NCBI GenBank assembly: GCA_037975125.1
Contig: CM075858.1
Location: 67,370,140-67,434,139 of the forward strand
Reading direction: 5' to 3'
DNA from: Latrodectus hesperus
Taxonomy: Eukaryota; Arthropoda; Arachnida; Araneae; Theridiidae
Length of the DNA: 64,000 bases
Below the pieces are notes generated by a model, which saw nothing but the letters and a program-made list of their open reading frames with translations, had not been told where the DNA came from and did not search any database. The translations under genes were made by a program, and so were the position numbers. Shown here one piece after another: positions 33,072 to 45,640 of this stretch. Each line of letters starts with the position of its first letter. Position 1 is the first letter of the stretch.

Positions 33072-34395
33072 TGAAAAAATTAACTTAAAAATTTTACAAT
33101 CATAATCTTCTATTTTATGAACATTCCATCTTCAGAACTATTTTAGTTTAGTTGCCTAAGTTCGCATAAAAATGAACGTTAACTGCATGAAAGTAGTATA
33201 TCAATCTCTGGAAAGTAGTTTGGTTTTTGTTTTTATTTAACTGACATATGGAATACATATTTCTTTGCCACTAAAGAATGAAAAAAATAATAATTTCGAA
33301 ATGTTATAAATGGCTGTAAGAAAACTGATTTTTGTACTGAATGTTAATCTTTGTTACGTTTGTTGATGATGATATTCTGTGAAGAGTAAAATTTTACGAA
33401 AGCGAAACCGGAAAATTAATTTCGTGAATTTTTGATGAAAAGGAAAAAAATTCAAATGGAACACAAAAATCGATTAAAGTCACAAAATGTGAAATTTTTT
33501 TGCATTTAGCTTTTAAGTGAAAACTTCTAAAGGGTGATATAGATATCAAAAAAAAAACTGAAAAAATATTTAATGTTGACTATTTTTAGTGGAAAAAATA
33601 TATAGAAAGAAGGTCATGGAAGGTACAAAAAGCGTTACTTCTTCAATAAGAAAATTTAAAATTTTGAAGTGTAACATTTTTTATTTTCTTACCTTGGGAG
33701 TTCAAAAAGATTCGTAGCTAAGCAATACATAAAATGGTCATTACTAAGGAAATAATTTAACGAAATAAAAAAACACGTACAATCATTAGATATATTTAGG
33801 TAAACTTAATGTATCTAATGATAATATTCACAATTTTATATGCACCTATAAAATTGTGAATACAATCATTAAATACATTCAGTAAGTTTATCTGGTTCTT
33901 CACAAAAAATAAAAGTACTAGAAGATTAAATAGTATGCATGGATGATATTTTGTCCTTTTTACTATTTGATAAAATATCTACTTTTGTCAATGTTTACAA
34001 TTATTTGAACAGAGTTATTTTCTTATGAAAATATTCAACTTCTCATCTACAGAACACTTTAAAAAAAGTATTTCTTCTTCGGAATGGAAAGTTCTGAGCT
34101 CAATACCAGCTACTACTGAACAAGAGAAATGTTTCTCGTCTGTTACGCGAATGAATTTCCTCCATATGCTACTTTATCTTCATGTAATTTTATTTTTGAA
34201 TGAAAAGAAGCTAACTGCATGTATTTAATGAGTGTACTCATACCATTTCACGCCTACGCGCTTGTTCGTCAAGATGAAGACGGTGACAGCAGGTAATGAG
34301 CATTTTATTGCCTTGTGGTTGTTGTATGGATTTTAATGCTCACCGAATAAATCCGTTTCCGGAAGAACTTTTCAAAAGTAGTACACCGTATCGAC
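33072..34395. other. A+T-rich stretch with an inverted repeat
   Basis: No gene. The imperfect inverted repeat at 33,801-33,890 is listed separately. Frames at 34,025-34,484 have no recognisable domain. Confidence 0.5.
33801..33890. repeat. Imperfect 40-bp-arm inverted repeat
   Basis: The arm 33,801-33,840 ends atattcacaattttata, a 6-nt loop tgcacc follows, and the complementary arm runs 33,847-33,890. The inner 15 bp are nearly perfect; the outer part has small gaps. A related direct copy of the outer arm lies at about 33,778-33,807. Confidence 0.8.
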
Positions 34396-34439
34396 AGATC
34401 ACAATAGAAGAAATTCGGAATATTTGCAAGCACCCACCC

Positions 34440-34500
34440 GCTATACAATCAGAAGACAGAAACGCACCGTCTAACAGTAGCTGAGATCGAACTGAGGACT
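34440..34500 (-). repeat. Fragment of SINE family C, inverted
   Basis: Read on the minus strand it contains cagttcgatctcagctac, then gcgtttctgtcttctg. This parallels tttcgattctagctacag, then gcgtttctgccttctg in the copy at 61,541-61,800. Confidence 0.5.
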
Positions 34501-34779
34501 TTTCACTTTACAAACTCTGTACTGTTTTTTCCCGGTTTTTGCTCAGAATTATTGTTTATTATAATTGAAAAATCCTTCCGGAAAGCACGAAAAGTGATGG
34601 AGGATGGAATGTCTTTAAACGATCCCCGCTTTTCAAATCACTTACAATCTGTGAGTTCACCATGGCCTGGTGATAGTTTAGCACTCTTCAGAGTAAAAAA
34701 GCTGAAGTTTGATTCCAACCACTATTTAACTATAGGAGTTGAATGCTACGCTTCTGACTTCTGCATGGACATCTATTAA

Positions 34780-34885
34780 TGTGGGTACTTGGGAGATTTC
34801 CAGGATTCCTCCCTACCCACACGTGAATATTGTTGACTATCCAGGAAACGACCTCATAGGAAGAGTAATGTAGGCAGTGGATGGT
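34780..34885 (+). repeat. Fragment of SINE family C body
   Basis: The phrases cttgggagatttccagg, ttcctccct and cacgtgaatat match the body of the family C copy at 37,877-38,130. Confidence 0.6.
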
Positions 34886-35574
34886 AAAATGCTAAGAATA
34901 AAATATATATGTAAATTAAATGTATGATTATTGAGATTGTGTGCCAAGGTTAGTGCTTGAGAGTTTTCTCTCTTGTGACACGTGATTTACCGTCTGTGAC
35001 TAATCCTCACTGAAGACGGGACACAACAAATGTTCAAATGACATTCAACAACTGTTAACGTGTCTGTTATATAGTGAAAATCCTATCATTGCCAGTACTT
35101 CATAAATGTTATACTTTATCAGTTTTGCTTTATTATACATTAGTATTTAAAATAATATATGCTATCCTTAATTGAAAATATGTTAGAAATGATATTATTA
35201 TATTACATATAGAGTGACTTTTCGTTACTTTAAGCGATTATGATTAAATCTCTTACATGAATCTTCGAAAACGAAGACTTCTTTCTAAGAATCCGTGAGA
35301 AATTTACAGATAAACAATAAATAAATCATAAGATTAAAGTAATGAAGATTATTTTATTAGAGTTCAATATAAATTAGAATATTATTTAATTTTTTCAAAC
35401 ACAGACTGCAACACCAAATGATATCATCATTATGTATAAAGGTTGATAAACTTTGTATATTGTAGAAACATAAGCAGAGTTATTGCTATTAAGTTAATTG
35501 TTTGTGTGATAAACATTATCTGCTTTCTATTTCTGTCTAAAAGGCGTTAAAGCGAGCTCATTGCTTTGTAATTT

Positions 35575-35625
35575 TGAGCCATAATCAAGTGACGAGGTCA
35601 ACGTCTAAGCTGTCTCCTTCCTATA
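35575..35625 (-). repeat. Fragment of dispersed repeat family B (3' end)
   Basis: The phrase aagtgacgaggtcaacg, followed by ctaagctgtctcctt, matches the 3' end of family B as seen at 47,409-47,460. Confidence 0.5.
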
Positions 35626-35884
35626 AATTAATCTATATGCATATTATTGCTGGCCATTGAGTTATTTATATCCATTTCTGCTATCCTAAGATGTTAAACA
35701 CAATCAACCCCATTTTAGTTTTTATTCAAAAACAAGGGGAAAAGTATACAACTGAACTCTGATACTCTCCTCTTTAAATTAAAGCACAACACTCAAGGAG
35801 GGACTTTAAAAAACGTTTGATAAATGAAAAGTTTAGGCAATTTCAGCATGACTGTTTTTATCTGTACTCAATATCGAACTCCTT

Positions 35885-35917
35885 ACTCCTGTACACGAGA
35901 ACCACGTGTACAAGAGT
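35885..35917. repeat. Small hairpin
   Basis: Arms ctcctgtacacg and cgtgtacaagag surround a short loop with about one mismatch. No terminator or coding context. Confidence 0.6.
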
Positions 35918-36245
35918 AGTCAAATTTTAGTGCTTTTGAATTTTGTATAAGAATAAGATAAAGCGTCAAAGGAAATAATTTATTAATCTTACTTTCAAAA
36001 AACTTATGCTTTTTAAATGTTATAGTTTATTTTTTAAAATAAGCATAGGACTAAATTTTTATTTCAGACATTGCCGACTAATTACTATACGAAAGGACTT
36101 TTGTTAATAACTGATTACATTCACGCATCGTAAATGGAAAAATCTGTTAATTCCCAAGATTACATACGGCAGTGGCTGGATTCAAACTAAAAAAAGCTCG
36201 AACTCTTCGTAAATCCTGATTGTATTTCTTGTCTTAGCATGGATT

Positions 36246-36294
36246 ATGATTGCAATATAAATATGTAAGATTTACATATTGATATAGCAATCAT
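36246..36294. repeat. Hairpin with 23-bp arms, 3-nt loop
   Basis: The arm 36,246-36,268 (atgattgcaatataaatatg, plus three bases) pairs with 36,272-36,294 at 21 of 23 positions. A probable snap-back duplication. Confidence 0.8.
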
Positions 36295-37876
36295 AAAGGC
36301 ACTCATACGATTTTTTGAAGTAAATATTAAGTTTAATAATTTTAATTTTAGATACTTTACTCAGAAAATGGTCGATGATTTTTGATAAACAATGAAGATT
36401 AATATTATCTAAGCATTACAGCTGGATTATTATTTAATAAAATTATACATTACAAATCATTTGAACCACGGATTGTGTTAAAACTAATATTCAATATAAT
36501 TTATTTAATCCTAATTATCTAAATGAAAAATTCTGTATGATATGAGCTTATAATATCCTTTTGAATATGAAATTATTGAATACTAAAATTCGGATTTTTT
36601 TTCTTTTCGCATTCTAATGCATTTTTATTCGGTGGGGTGAAGTGCAAAACATAAACACATACACTGCAATGAATAAAAACAATACTATCTTAAAAATCGA
36701 AAATATAGCAAAAATAGTGATAGAATAAAATAATAAAATTGTAAAAAGAGAGAAAATATCACAATTTTCCATTCTTAAAGCGGAAAAGAATGTTACATTG
36801 CTTAAACCTACTACATCGCGGTATAAAAAACTTTACAGGGAATTTGAATCAGCTCTAATTACTCTTTATATTATTACAAACCCTATAATCGAAAGCTTTA
36901 AATAAAACATTTTTATTTTAAATTAGCTAAAATCCAAAAATCTGATGTTAATTTAATTTTATTTCCTTTGTACGTTCTTAATTTATCTTGAATAAAAGTT
37001 TGGGGAACAAACAAAATAAGTAATTTATTTGTATGAATATAGTCCTATTTTAAATAAATTAAATCTCTTGTAACTTTACATTTTATTACAACAATAAAAC
37101 GATTCATAAGTTTTAAGCAGATATGTAATTAAATAAAGATGTAAACTCAGAGCTAAAAATTCTGGAGAATTACAAGTAAAAAAAACATGTTAAAAATTAG
37201 TAAGCATTAATTGAGAATTTCATATAACATTAAAAAAATCATTCTTTTTCTGAGTAAGGAACATGCGATAAATTTTCTTAAACTCCCCCAACTTTGCAAT
37301 CTGAGAAATGGCCATAAGAGCATTTATAATTCTGAGCAAACTTAGAAGCATTTTTTAAAAAAAATTTTTGAAAAAAAGGAAAAATATCCTCTGACTGCAA
37401 AGCGAATTTAGAATGAAATATTAAAGAGATTTAGCGCGCGCATTTTTTTTCCACGAGTAGAAATTTTAAATGGTTACATTTTGTCTCAGATTATTTTTAC
37501 ACATTCATTGTTGTAATCTCGTTTTATTTGAAAGTAAAAAAGGTAGCAAAATCTAATAAGGAAATTTAATAACATGAAAAGGATTTTACTGTATTTGAGA
37601 CACTTCTTTTAACTTCGTTATTCATTTTGGTTATTTGAACCGCTTATGCTCAAGACTTTCTATGTTAGATTTATTTTCATTTAATAAATATTTTAGATAC
37701 CGTTTAGCGAGCAAGTTGATTGTTGGAAACGTTGTTGGTTTTCCTTAAGATTATTATTATCAAAGAAGATTTTTCATAAACAATAAGCCGTATCCATATT
37801 TTCCATGTTAGGAAACTCAATAACTCCCACGCATTCTCTCTGGTAAATGACAGAAGCACAGTATCCATTTCTCGGG

Positions 37877-38130
37877 CTCACCGTAATTTAGTGGTAGAAC
37901 GACACTTTTCAGTGTGGAAGGTTCCAGGCTCGATTCTATCTGCTGATGAACAATGAGAGCTCGATGATCTATTTCTGCATCCACATCTGTCGGATGGCAG
38001 CTTGGGAGATTTCAAGGTTTCCTCCCTTGCAACATGTGAATACGGCCCAACTATTTATGAAAGGCTCTCCCAGAAGGCAATTACGAAAAGGACGTAAAAA
38101 TGCCTTACAACATCTTTGAGCCATTAGATT
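37877..38130 (+). mobile_element. tRNA-derived SINE, family C
   Basis: The head resembles a tRNA: an A-box-like taatttagtgg followed by ggtagaac, then a B-box-like aggctcgattc about 50 bp further on. The body holds tcggatggcagcttgggag, tttcctccctt, acatgtgaatacgg, gaaaggctctccca and atgccttacaac. The same body occurs at 61,541-61,800 and in pieces at 34,780 and 34,440. I could not find clean target duplications. Transcription would be by RNA polymerase III and movement by a LINE; this copy's A-box departs from consensus. Confidence 0.75.
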
Positions 38131-40150
38131 AACTACAATGTAATATCAAATATCCATCTCTCGTTATTCTATTGTTGCTAAAATTGAACATGGAATTTTT
38201 TACACAGAAGAAAATTATCTGATCAGTAACTAATAATGAATATAGTTATTTAATAACCATCATTATTGTGATGTTTTCAAAAAAAGATTTTTTCTTACTT
38301 AAGTACATTTTAGAAATCAGTACGTGTTACTTAATAGTATTCCGTTACTGATAATAATTTTTATCTTCTATATTGAAAAATTACTACAGTTTTGCTATCA
38401 ACAATATTCCAAAACTTAATAAAGAAGAATATAATTAATAACATATTCTTTATAAACTGTAATTTATACACAAAATAATGGAGATCTAAGAGTGTTTTTC
38501 AGCATAAGATAAATATCATATTTGTGTAACTCATTTACGATATTAAATAAATCTTTCACACACAGTAATTTATATAAGAGAAAAAGTTTTATGTCTGATT
38601 AATTTAGATTCATTCCAATTTTTCTTTAAACTTAATTTTAAAATTTTAACATTAGTTGAAATGCCAAAAGCAAAAGAATGAAAATTCACTCAATTTGAGT
38701 GTGGAATTCTACTCAGTTGCAAATAACACGAAGTTATCGAATCTATTCTTTATACGATTCCTTGTGAAAATTGCCAATTTTAATAAGTTCTTAAATTTTT
38801 GTCTGCGATCAACTTATTCAAGAAAGTGTCACCGGCAAAATATATTAACAAACATTTTAAAATACTTCAACTAGTACTATTTATAAATCTACAGTTTAAT
38901 CTTTGTGATAATGTGGTACTCGTATTTTAAATAATTATTAATTCATATGAAAACAATATTTTAGGTGCAAAGTTGATTACATCGTCTAATGTTTGAAAAT
39001 GAGTTTTATAGTAAAAAATATATTAGAAATTTATTTCATAAAGTTTATAACCAAATAAGTAATGAACTTTTTAATTCAATGTTTAATTATAAAGTTCCAT
39101 TTAGTTTTTATTTAACTTCTGCAATATGAATAATTTTTGTTATTTATAACTTTTTTTCGTATTTTTTAAAAGAAAGTTTAAGAATCATTCGGAAAAAGCA
39201 TTAAAATTACTTTATAATATAAAAAGTAATAATGATAAAATCCTAATAAAATGAAAACAGTTTAAATGCCCCGTTTTAAAAATCATTTGACAAATAAAAA
39301 TACAACCATTTTTATTTTACAAAGTTATTTATATTAAAAATTAATTCATTATATACTTTGCTTTAATTTATATTAACGAATTTAAAATATTTAAGAGAAT
39401 TTCATGGAAAATAAATAAACTATATATAAAAGAATAGTCTTTCTAATTAAACTGGATGACATATGCTTGTCCTTCAGCGTTATTATTAATGCTATTATTT
39501 TAACAAAAAAATTTTTAAATTGATTTATATCAATATAAATACAAAAATTTCGTTAAAATAATACTTTATACAAGTCTCAAACAAATGTTCAAATTGTCCA
39601 TAATTTTTTTTTTAATTTTTATTTATTTATTTTTTATTATTTTTTTAATGAAAGTAGATGCCTTATATTTTCAATTGCGCATCCAAAAGAAATAGATAAT
39701 ATTTCCCTTTCAAATTTGTAGCACTTAATTATATTCAAGCAATGAAATGATGATACACTGAAAATAGTCAGAAAATAGAGGTTGCTTTGTTATAAAAAAT
39801 CAAATCTACAATATTTATTTAAAAAAAATTTATGTTAAAAATTAATTTTAACATAAATGTTTCTTCTAATAAATATTCCTTTACTGCTTCTACAAAACCA
39901 CTTCCCATACTTAAACATTTTTAGCATCTGTGTGTATTCTTGAACTCTCTTTATACTTTTCTCCCGTCTGTACTTGAAGCAAAGTGATCGCTGTGTTCGT
40001 TTATTGTTCCTCCCTTTCAAAACTTTTATCATCTAGATTTCAGTTTAGATAAAGAGGAGGAATTGCTAGGAGCAAAGATCAAGAGTTTCGAAAATTTAAT
40101 TTCTGATTGATCTGACAAATCTTTATTTGCAGAAACAATGTGTGAGTGGT
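38131..40150. other. A+T-rich stretch
   Basis: No gene. There is an imperfect palindrome at 39,493-39,563, with outer arms tattattttaac / gttaaaataata and a partly self-complementary centre. Frames at 38,656-38,874 and 39,835-40,032 show no domain. Confidence 0.5.
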
Positions 40151-40159
40151 AAAACTCAT

Positions 40160-41000
40160 GATTTTTTTCTTCTTTTATTCATAGCTCTACAGCCCCCGTG
40201 AATGTTTATCTTAATGAATTAACCTAAACTGTGTCAATCCAAACATTTCTATCTTTCATCATGGATTTTCAGTTCTTTACTTTTATAATGGTTAGGTATT
40301 TTTGATTGTGTGTCATCAAATTATCGTCTTTTGGTTTTTGGTTCAAAGGTTTCCAGTTGAAAATTGTTTCTTAAAATCTTGTTTTATCTATTTTTTTAAT
40401 ATGAATGTTTCATACAAAACATTAAGATTTAACAAACCAAACGATGTTTTATTATTTAATTAAGTGACTAGGTTCATTATTGTTTCTGATTCTCCACTTT
40501 GTATTGATCCGAAAATTCTTTAAATTTTTAATTCAAAGTTTAATAAATTGCCTTCATCATTATTTGTCCAAGTTTCACTCCCATTTGTTAAAACGGGTCT
40601 GATGATATTTTTATAAATCTTTAGTTTAACGACTTTAGTAAAGAATTTTTTTAAATTAATTATTGATAACAACTTCGCACGCGATTTCCTTTTGTAATTT
40701 TAAAATTAATTTCTACACAGAGTATTACAATAATTAATAATTGAAGCAAGGTAATGGAAAACTGAAGCTTTTTCAAATTTAAAATTATCTATAGGGGAGA
40801 TAAATCATGAAAATATTTTACTCTTTCCATAATTTCCCTTTGAAAATTCTTGCTTCAGTCTGTTTAGCTATAATGGAGCTATTTTATAAAACTTTTGGTG
40901 GCAACACGAATTCAGAAGTCATCCAGTGCAACAAGAGCAATAAACATTGAATTGATGGAATGGTGCATAGAAATGCTATGTGACTCGAATTAATTGTTAA
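40160..41000 (-). pseudogene. Decayed LINE reverse transcriptase, C-terminal region
   Basis: On the minus strand, broken frames give a series of motifs in the right order for the end of a LINE-type reverse transcriptase. FEKASVFHYLASIIN (about 40,730-40,785) matches the family's FE.V..F.YLGS.I. KIYKNIIRPVLTNGSETW (about 40,565-40,620) matches LKLYKT.IRPVL.YGSETW. LLNFELKI-stop-RIFGSI corresponds to FERKILR.IFGPI, then IRNNNE. The last block, near 40,220-40,260, is similar to the W.D.V motif. Stops are frequent, so this is an old fossil. I cannot assign the clade. The catalytic YADD box should lie upstream at about 41,000 or beyond and is not recognisable. Confidence 0.75.
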
Positions 41001-44000
41001 TTTTGGTTTTCTATCATTTTGTATAATTTTGTAGCTGCTCTTTTATTATAATACGTTATCGAGTGTTCTGTTACAAGTATTTATTTCAGTACCTGCTTAC
41101 TTAGTTTTTATTCCAACATAATCTAGTTTGACGCTTTCACGTGAAAGAACCAGCTCAGATAAAAAATTGTATAAATATCATAATATGTATGTATATATTA
41201 TACATATATACATTTTTATCAAAAATTAATTTATTTTCTAAATTGTTATGTAGTTTGTAAATAAATACTCTATTCTAATAGAGTGAGCAATGTAAAAATA
41301 AAAAAGGGCATTTTTCACTGTTGATTACGTATATTAAATAATTTATTTTATTTATAGCATTCAAACTCGGAGTTTTCTGATATTAATCTTATAAAAAATT
41401 TCGGAATTACACCAGGGGTACTGGCATCTTTAGGATTAAGGACAATTATCCTATTAGAATAAAATTTTCAGTAACGACGTAAGACGATTAAATCTTGGAA
41501 TAAAAAATTCAGCTGTAATCACGTATCCCATAGATTAAATTAAATAAAAAAAATTCCATCGAATAAATTTTATACCTTACTTTTCAGCCTAGGTGAAAAA
41601 CCGAACAGAAGAAAAAAAAAGTTTAAACGAAAAAAAAAAAAAATAGGAGGAGGGTGAATTGTTGTAAAAGAAATACGTGAATATTTTCTCTCAGCAGCAC
41701 CTGTCAAATTAATGCCTTATGAACAAATAAAGTATCCAAAGAAATCACATACAATATTTCAAAATTTCTTCCAGGAATTTAATTTATCTCAACCTCTTCC
41801 TGGGCTTATGGGAACGATCTGAAAGGATCATAAGTAATGAACGATCGAAATATACATATATAGACATTGTTACTCATTTTAGGGGGGGTGTAGAAGATTC
41901 ACCCAACTCCCCTCCCGTTTCCCCTAATGGCCAGGGGGGAGGAAGATATGAATAATGAATGCAAAAACGAGAAGAGAAGGAAGAATCAAAAAGGCAAATT
42001 ATTTCGGTTGCGAAAATCGCTGTGTCTCTGAATTAGTGGAAATAAGAATAATTATAAATATACAGATGGACGTGCTTAAAATGCCTCTCCTTATTTAAGG
42101 AGAACGGTTTGCGTGTATCGGTAGCTATAGACTCCCAGGTACTGCGCATGCTCCTGGAGAGGGGAGATAGATCAAGTGTTTTCATTTGCTATGCTCACAT
42201 TAGGGATGAGATGAACTCATTTATTTTTTCACGAAAAAAAATGGAAGAATATCCGTAAAAAATATTGAAAAAGAACACTACGTAAAGAGTAGAACCTTAA
42301 TTATTTAACTAAAAGGAGAGAATTTTGGTTAATACCGTCGACATTATTGATTGATATATTTGTATTGATGACTGATAACGCTTGAATAGTTCTTTCAGCT
42401 TTCCAGTAAAAAATATTTTTAAAGATATGTCAATAAGAAATGAAGAGAAAATGAAATTAAACTATTGACTTAGAAGAAAACAATTTAAAATTAAACGAGT
42501 AAAATTTTCCTGCGTTCATATTCAAATGACAAGATTTCCGATATTGAGTCTAAATAACTTTTCATATCAAATTCACTCAAGAAAAGGCAAAACTTTATAA
42601 AAAATTAAAATAAACTATGATGACTAACGTTAGAAATAGAAGTTACAATTACTTAGTCAATAACTATTGTTGTTAAAATTAATTATATCGACACAACAGT
42701 TTGGCATTGTAAGTTTACAGTTAAAATTTAAAACTAAAGTAAGAAAAATTTGATACAAGATAAAGTTAGGTAAGGATAAAAATGACTTTTCGCTTGTCCA
42801 ACATTTTACTATAGCACAAATATTATCAATGCATATTTTATGTTAACGTGAGTTTTATTGAGTGTGATTATCAACTTATAATACTCTATAATATTTGAGC
42901 ATATTTTATATTAAATTATTTAATTTGTATCTCATCTTTAGAGAAATTTTAAATTATTTTATTTTTATTCCTAGACTTTGTTATTTAAAATCAATCCTAA
43001 GGAATTAAAAATCCTCAATTATTCAAATATTTTTTAAGAATCTAAATGTTTTGAATTTCATTTACTGAATACTATATTTGTAAGCTGTAAAAAGTTGTCC
43101 AACAACATTTTCCAAAAACAAAAATATGCATGACATTGAATATCTTTTTCTTTCAGCACTCTTATGATGTAGTTTGTAAAAATAATAATATTTACTATTT
43201 TTTTCAATTTCTGGAAAAATATGCTCGCTGTAATGAGCATTTTTGGTTTCTCCGATTGCGCCACAATCTGGCAACAGGCTAGAAGTAATCCTGATTAAAA
43301 ATTTAATAACTTCGAAATTTAAATTAACTAATGAAAAATTTAAAGTACTCCACACCTCTTTTGATTTTAATTGATATAGTGACTCGATTTTGATTTAGTT
43401 TTATATACCAGATCTCATTTATTTCGTGATCAAAACAAAATTTCAAACAACGGTAAGTAAAAAGTAAATTTTTTTAAAAAAAATATCGTTGTTTTTTCCA
43501 AATCACAATTATTATCTTTTAACTGTGTATGCATTTTCCCCTGGAAGGCACGGTCCTTTTTTTTTCATTACATTATTTTATCAAACTCAGAAATGTATAA
43601 ATCAAATAAAAAAAGTCTCAACATTTTAATAATTATACTTATTTGTTTTAATTGAAATTGAAAAAAATTTACTAAAATAAAAATATTGAAACAAAAAATG
43701 TTAAAATTAAAAGCATTTTTAAACTAACATTTATTTAATAATGAAATATTTATATCATGATGCAGTAATCATCTCGTATTCCATTTCCATTATTATATTT
43801 TATTCAACTTACAAAAAATTATATAAACAGTTTCAATGAAAATGTTTTCAACTATATTTAGTCGAAACTCCTTATTTCTCCATTCTGAAAAATATCTGCT
43901 TTAATAGTTATTTTCAATGTTTGCATTTTATTTGAATCTGGAAAAAACTAAGTCAGTGCATTTTCATCATTGTTGTTATTTATAACTTGAAATCAAAAAA

Positions 44001-44455
44001 CAGTAATTTGAGAAAAAAAGAAGTGAAACATTACAAAAATATTTAAAAGTTATCATTTAATATATCATCAATAATAAATAAGTTTATAAATTATATTTTC
44101 CAGCAGGAATTAAAAATTAAAATAATAAGTTGGAAAAATTCTTTTATCCAATTTCTTCCAAAATGTGACGACAAATTTCAATTCCATTTCTAATTAGTTA
44201 AGTTGGGAAATAAACTATATTTTGGGATATATATTATGAAAATAATAAATTTCGAAATTACTTTATATATAATGAATAATTTATCTGATCTAATAAATTT
44301 TTAAAATGTAGAGTCAAAATGATAAATTTGCAAAATAATAAATATTTATCTCAAACAAATTCTCGGCATTTTAATAAGTAGTTTATATATTTTCCACATA
44401 ACATGAATTATATCGTGTAGTTATATTATCTTTTAATATAGAATATATTGTCCAA
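41001..44455. other. A+T-rich stretch
   Basis: No gene. A G- and C-rich patch near 41,880-41,945 (runs of G and C) and short palindromic AT text at 41,185-41,212 stand out. Frames around 43,058-43,355 overlap each other and have no domain. Confidence 0.45.
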
Positions 44456-44459
44456 TAAA

Positions 44460-45640
44460 ATCTTACCTTTTTTTCTGATGTTGTCCTGTTCTATTCGAAA
44501 TCCGAAATTAAGTTCATTACCCAAGAAACTCTTGGATAATGTGTGTTGGTAATGCACCACTTTCGCCCTTTATCAGCGACGGAAATTAAAAATTCCTTCT
44601 CTAAATTCTGAATCAATTAAAATGTGGAGGCTCAAATTACCCGAGTTCCTACAACCCAAATGGATACTAAAATGGAAAAGAACACACAAACGAAAAGAAA
44701 TTTGATATCGAATTCTCCCATCCCACTCACTTAATTCGATGAAACCGACACTTCAACAAATACCGCTTGCATTAAAGAATTTTTTTGACAAACCCCCCAC
44801 ATAACAGTTCGCTCATTGTAAGGCAACACTTGCACCCTCCGATGACAATTTCACCAAATAAATGACACATTTACATATCCACACTGGGATATAATTCCGG
44901 CTGCAAGACCCTCATTTAAATAACCACCTTTTCTTTTCCGATTCACCAGTAATAAAATTTTCACACAAAACTACTGCCAAGTCGGATCGAATTTTCCCAT
45001 CAAAATACACAAAACATTTTATTTAATTACAGACACTTAAGTCGGCCTAACACGCGTCATTATGAGTAGCGGTCGGACACACAAGCCCTCTTCCGAGTTC
45101 TTTTCATTTTATTTCTAATATCTTACGCGCAGATATCGAACAAGACTTTTGCCTTTATTAAAAGCAACATTTCTTATTAACGAAATGTACACAATATCGG
45201 GAAGTTTGTCGAAGTTATTTTCATTACTTTACTAATTATTGCCGTTGCCTTTTGCCTCTCTCGTCGTCAGTTAATATGCAAATATTAACAACAAGAGCAA
45301 ACACAACTTTGTTCGAATTTCCCCCAGGAAGATGAAAACATATTCCCGCCATTTTTACGATCTTTCTCTCTTGTTGCCAGATCCGGATGACGAGATCGTC
45401 TGCAGGATCAGCTTTGTTTGGACAATGTCGGAATGCCTCGGCTGGTTAATGAAGATAGTTTCTGAACCCAATCGCGAAGAAATTTCGAACAAAAGGGCTT
45501 AAATAATTAGTTACGGTATCATAACTTGTCCGTGTAATTGCAACCATGACTACGCAGGAAAAAGTAATGTTCGGTTCAGTTGAACAAAATAAGTTTAGAG
45601 ATGATGCGATCATTTTCAATCCGCCGAGTTTAAATACTTT
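44460..45640. other. G+C-balanced non-coding stretch, possible promoter or first exon
   Basis: Over about 1.2 kb the composition shifts from A+T-rich to balanced, with many CpGs, few homopolymers and no long frame on either strand. On the minus strand a donor-like G/GTAAGA is present at the left edge (plus-strand tcttacc at 44,461-44,467). This could mark the end of an untranslated first exon of a minus-strand gene, or a conserved regulatory region. I see no TATA box, TE motif or domain that decides it. Confidence 0.25.

Larger units (their letters stand above)
34886..37870. other. A+T-rich stretch with small repeats
   Basis: No gene. It contains a family B fragment at 35,575-35,625, a small hairpin at 35,885-35,917 and a larger one at 36,246-36,294. 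The rest is featureless to me. Confidence 0.5.
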
